A DNA stretch of 64,000 bases from Avena insularis (taxonomy: Eukaryota; Streptophyta; Magnoliopsida; Poales; Poaceae). A program made the translations under genes and the position numbers. The stretch lies in assembly GCA_023614405.1 (NCBI GenBank), contig CM042697.1:190897189-190961188 (forward strand), written 5' to 3'. Positions within the stretch are counted from its first letter, which is position 1; each line of letters opens with the position of its first letter. The notes below the pieces were generated by a model. It had not been told where the DNA came from and ran no database searches. It was given only the letters and a program-made list of their open reading frames with translations. Shown one piece after another: positions 63,293-64,000 of this stretch.

Positions 63293-64000
63293 ACTGTTTT
63301 GAGACAAGCTCAAATTGACGCTAGAAGAGCACTTGATCAAGACCAAGGTAAATCCTTGCCTCCTAATGTAGAGGATGATTCTAATAATGATCAAGGTCAA
63401 GATGATGGTCAAGACGAGGATCAAAATGATGAAGAGGGTCCTCCAAGAAACAATACGGATATCCACGCTCGTCGCGAATCTAGAAAGGAAATAATGTTGG
63501 AAATAAGAGACCACACCCTCCAAAATGTTGTTGGAGATCTAAAGAAAGGTATTTCCACAAGAGCACAATTGAATAGGTTCAGTGAACACCAAGCACACAT
63601 CTCCATGATTGAACCAAAGAAAGTGTGGGAAGCTCTTGAAGATTCGGATTGGTTAGAAGCTATGCACAAAGAGCTCAACAACTTTGAGAGAAACAAAGTG
63701 TGGAAGTTAGTTGAGAAGCCAAAGGATTGCCGCAATGTTATTGGAACAAAGTGGATATTCAAGAACAAGCAAGATGAGCATGGAATTATAGTAAGGAACA
63801 AGGCTAGATTGGTTGCACAAGGGTATTCTCAAATTGAAGGCATTGATTATGGAGAGACTTATGCACCCGTGGCTCGCCTTGAGTCCATCCATATCCTTCT
63901 TGCTTATGCGGCACATCATAACTTTAAGTTGCAACAAATGGATGTAGAAAGTGCATTTCTTTATGGTCCTTTAAATGAATTGGTATATGTTAAGCAACCC
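63293..64000 (+). CDS. C1 pol continuation: linker and N-terminal RT, open to the window end
   Basis: A frame of 236 codons without a stop runs off the right edge. It begins with an acidic Gln/Asp-rich linker, then STRAQLN and the RT start motif ([50 protein letters not shown]). The first catalytic Asp region (QMDV) is intact; YVDD lies outside the window. As part of C1 the gene as a whole is broken upstream, so this is an open fragment rather than a working gene. Confidence 0.85.

Larger units (their letters stand above)
39514..64000 (+). mobile_element. C1: Maximus/SIRE-like Copia retrotransposon, 5'-truncated and interrupted
   Basis: Copia gag and pol (PR, IN, start of RT) run from 39514 to 43189, then continue at 62869 after the 19.7 kb C2 insertion, and run off the right edge. 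The junction is exact: codons for ALEGI at 43170-43186 continue as FVGYG after 62868, with the duplicated TATTT at both ends. A long gag with a coiled-coil and a Lys-rich tail suggests the SIRE/Maximus lineage. There is no 5' LTR; the left end is fused to G3. Confidence 0.85.

Overview
This window is intergenic repeat DNA from a large-genome grass, most likely a member of the Pooideae (wheat, barley, rye, oat or ryegrass kin). The evidence is an Angela/BARE-1/WIS-2-type Copia element whose LTR opens with TGTTGGAGATATGCCC, together with Tekay/Del-like chromodomain Gypsy elements and a Maximus/SIRE-like Copia. I cannot name the genus. I found no single-copy host gene and no rRNA, tRNA or CRISPR locus. 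Almost every base belongs to one of seven LTR retrotransposons nested inside each other.

Layout, with my labels. E1 (1-10925, minus) is a gag-only non-autonomous LTR element; the far end of its 3' LTR lies outside the window. It sits inside G1 (10926-19442, plus), a chromodomain Gypsy with a coiled-coil orf0, gag-pol and 3' LTR; the 5' end of G1 is outside the window. G1 abuts a shortened LTR of G2 (19443-34881, minus), another chromodomain Gypsy with its own orf0, gag-pol and two 4.4-4.7 kb LTRs. G2 lies in the LTR of G3 (34882-39513, plus), a decayed Gypsy with LTR, PBS and a protease remnant. At about 39.51 kb G3 is fused without any LTR to C1 (39514-43189 and 62869-64000, plus), a Maximus/SIRE-like Copia. 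C1 is split by C2 (43190-62863, plus), a nearly full-length Angela/BARE-type Copia with TSD TATTT. The 5' LTR of C2 is split by E2 (43819-54514, minus, TSD AGTAA), a complete second copy of the E1 family.

The most interesting system is the E1/E2 family paired with G1. E1 and E2 carry only a small multi-zinc-knuckle protein (intact in E2, one nonsense codon in E1) and no protease, RT or integrase. The PBS-proximal 1.1 kb or more of their LTRs and the polypurine-tract end of their internal region are visibly homologous to G1, an autonomous-type chromovirus, while the U3 halves differ. This looks like a non-autonomous family sharing its RNA-handling sequences with a G1-like helper.

Most pol genes are dead. 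G1 has stops and a D-to-N change in its RT catalytic motif. G2 has stops and frameshifts. C1 is truncated and interrupted. C2 has lost the protease DTG and a zinc-knuckle cysteine. Differences between paired LTRs cluster in GC-rich, CNG-rich patches, so some lesions could be sequence error.
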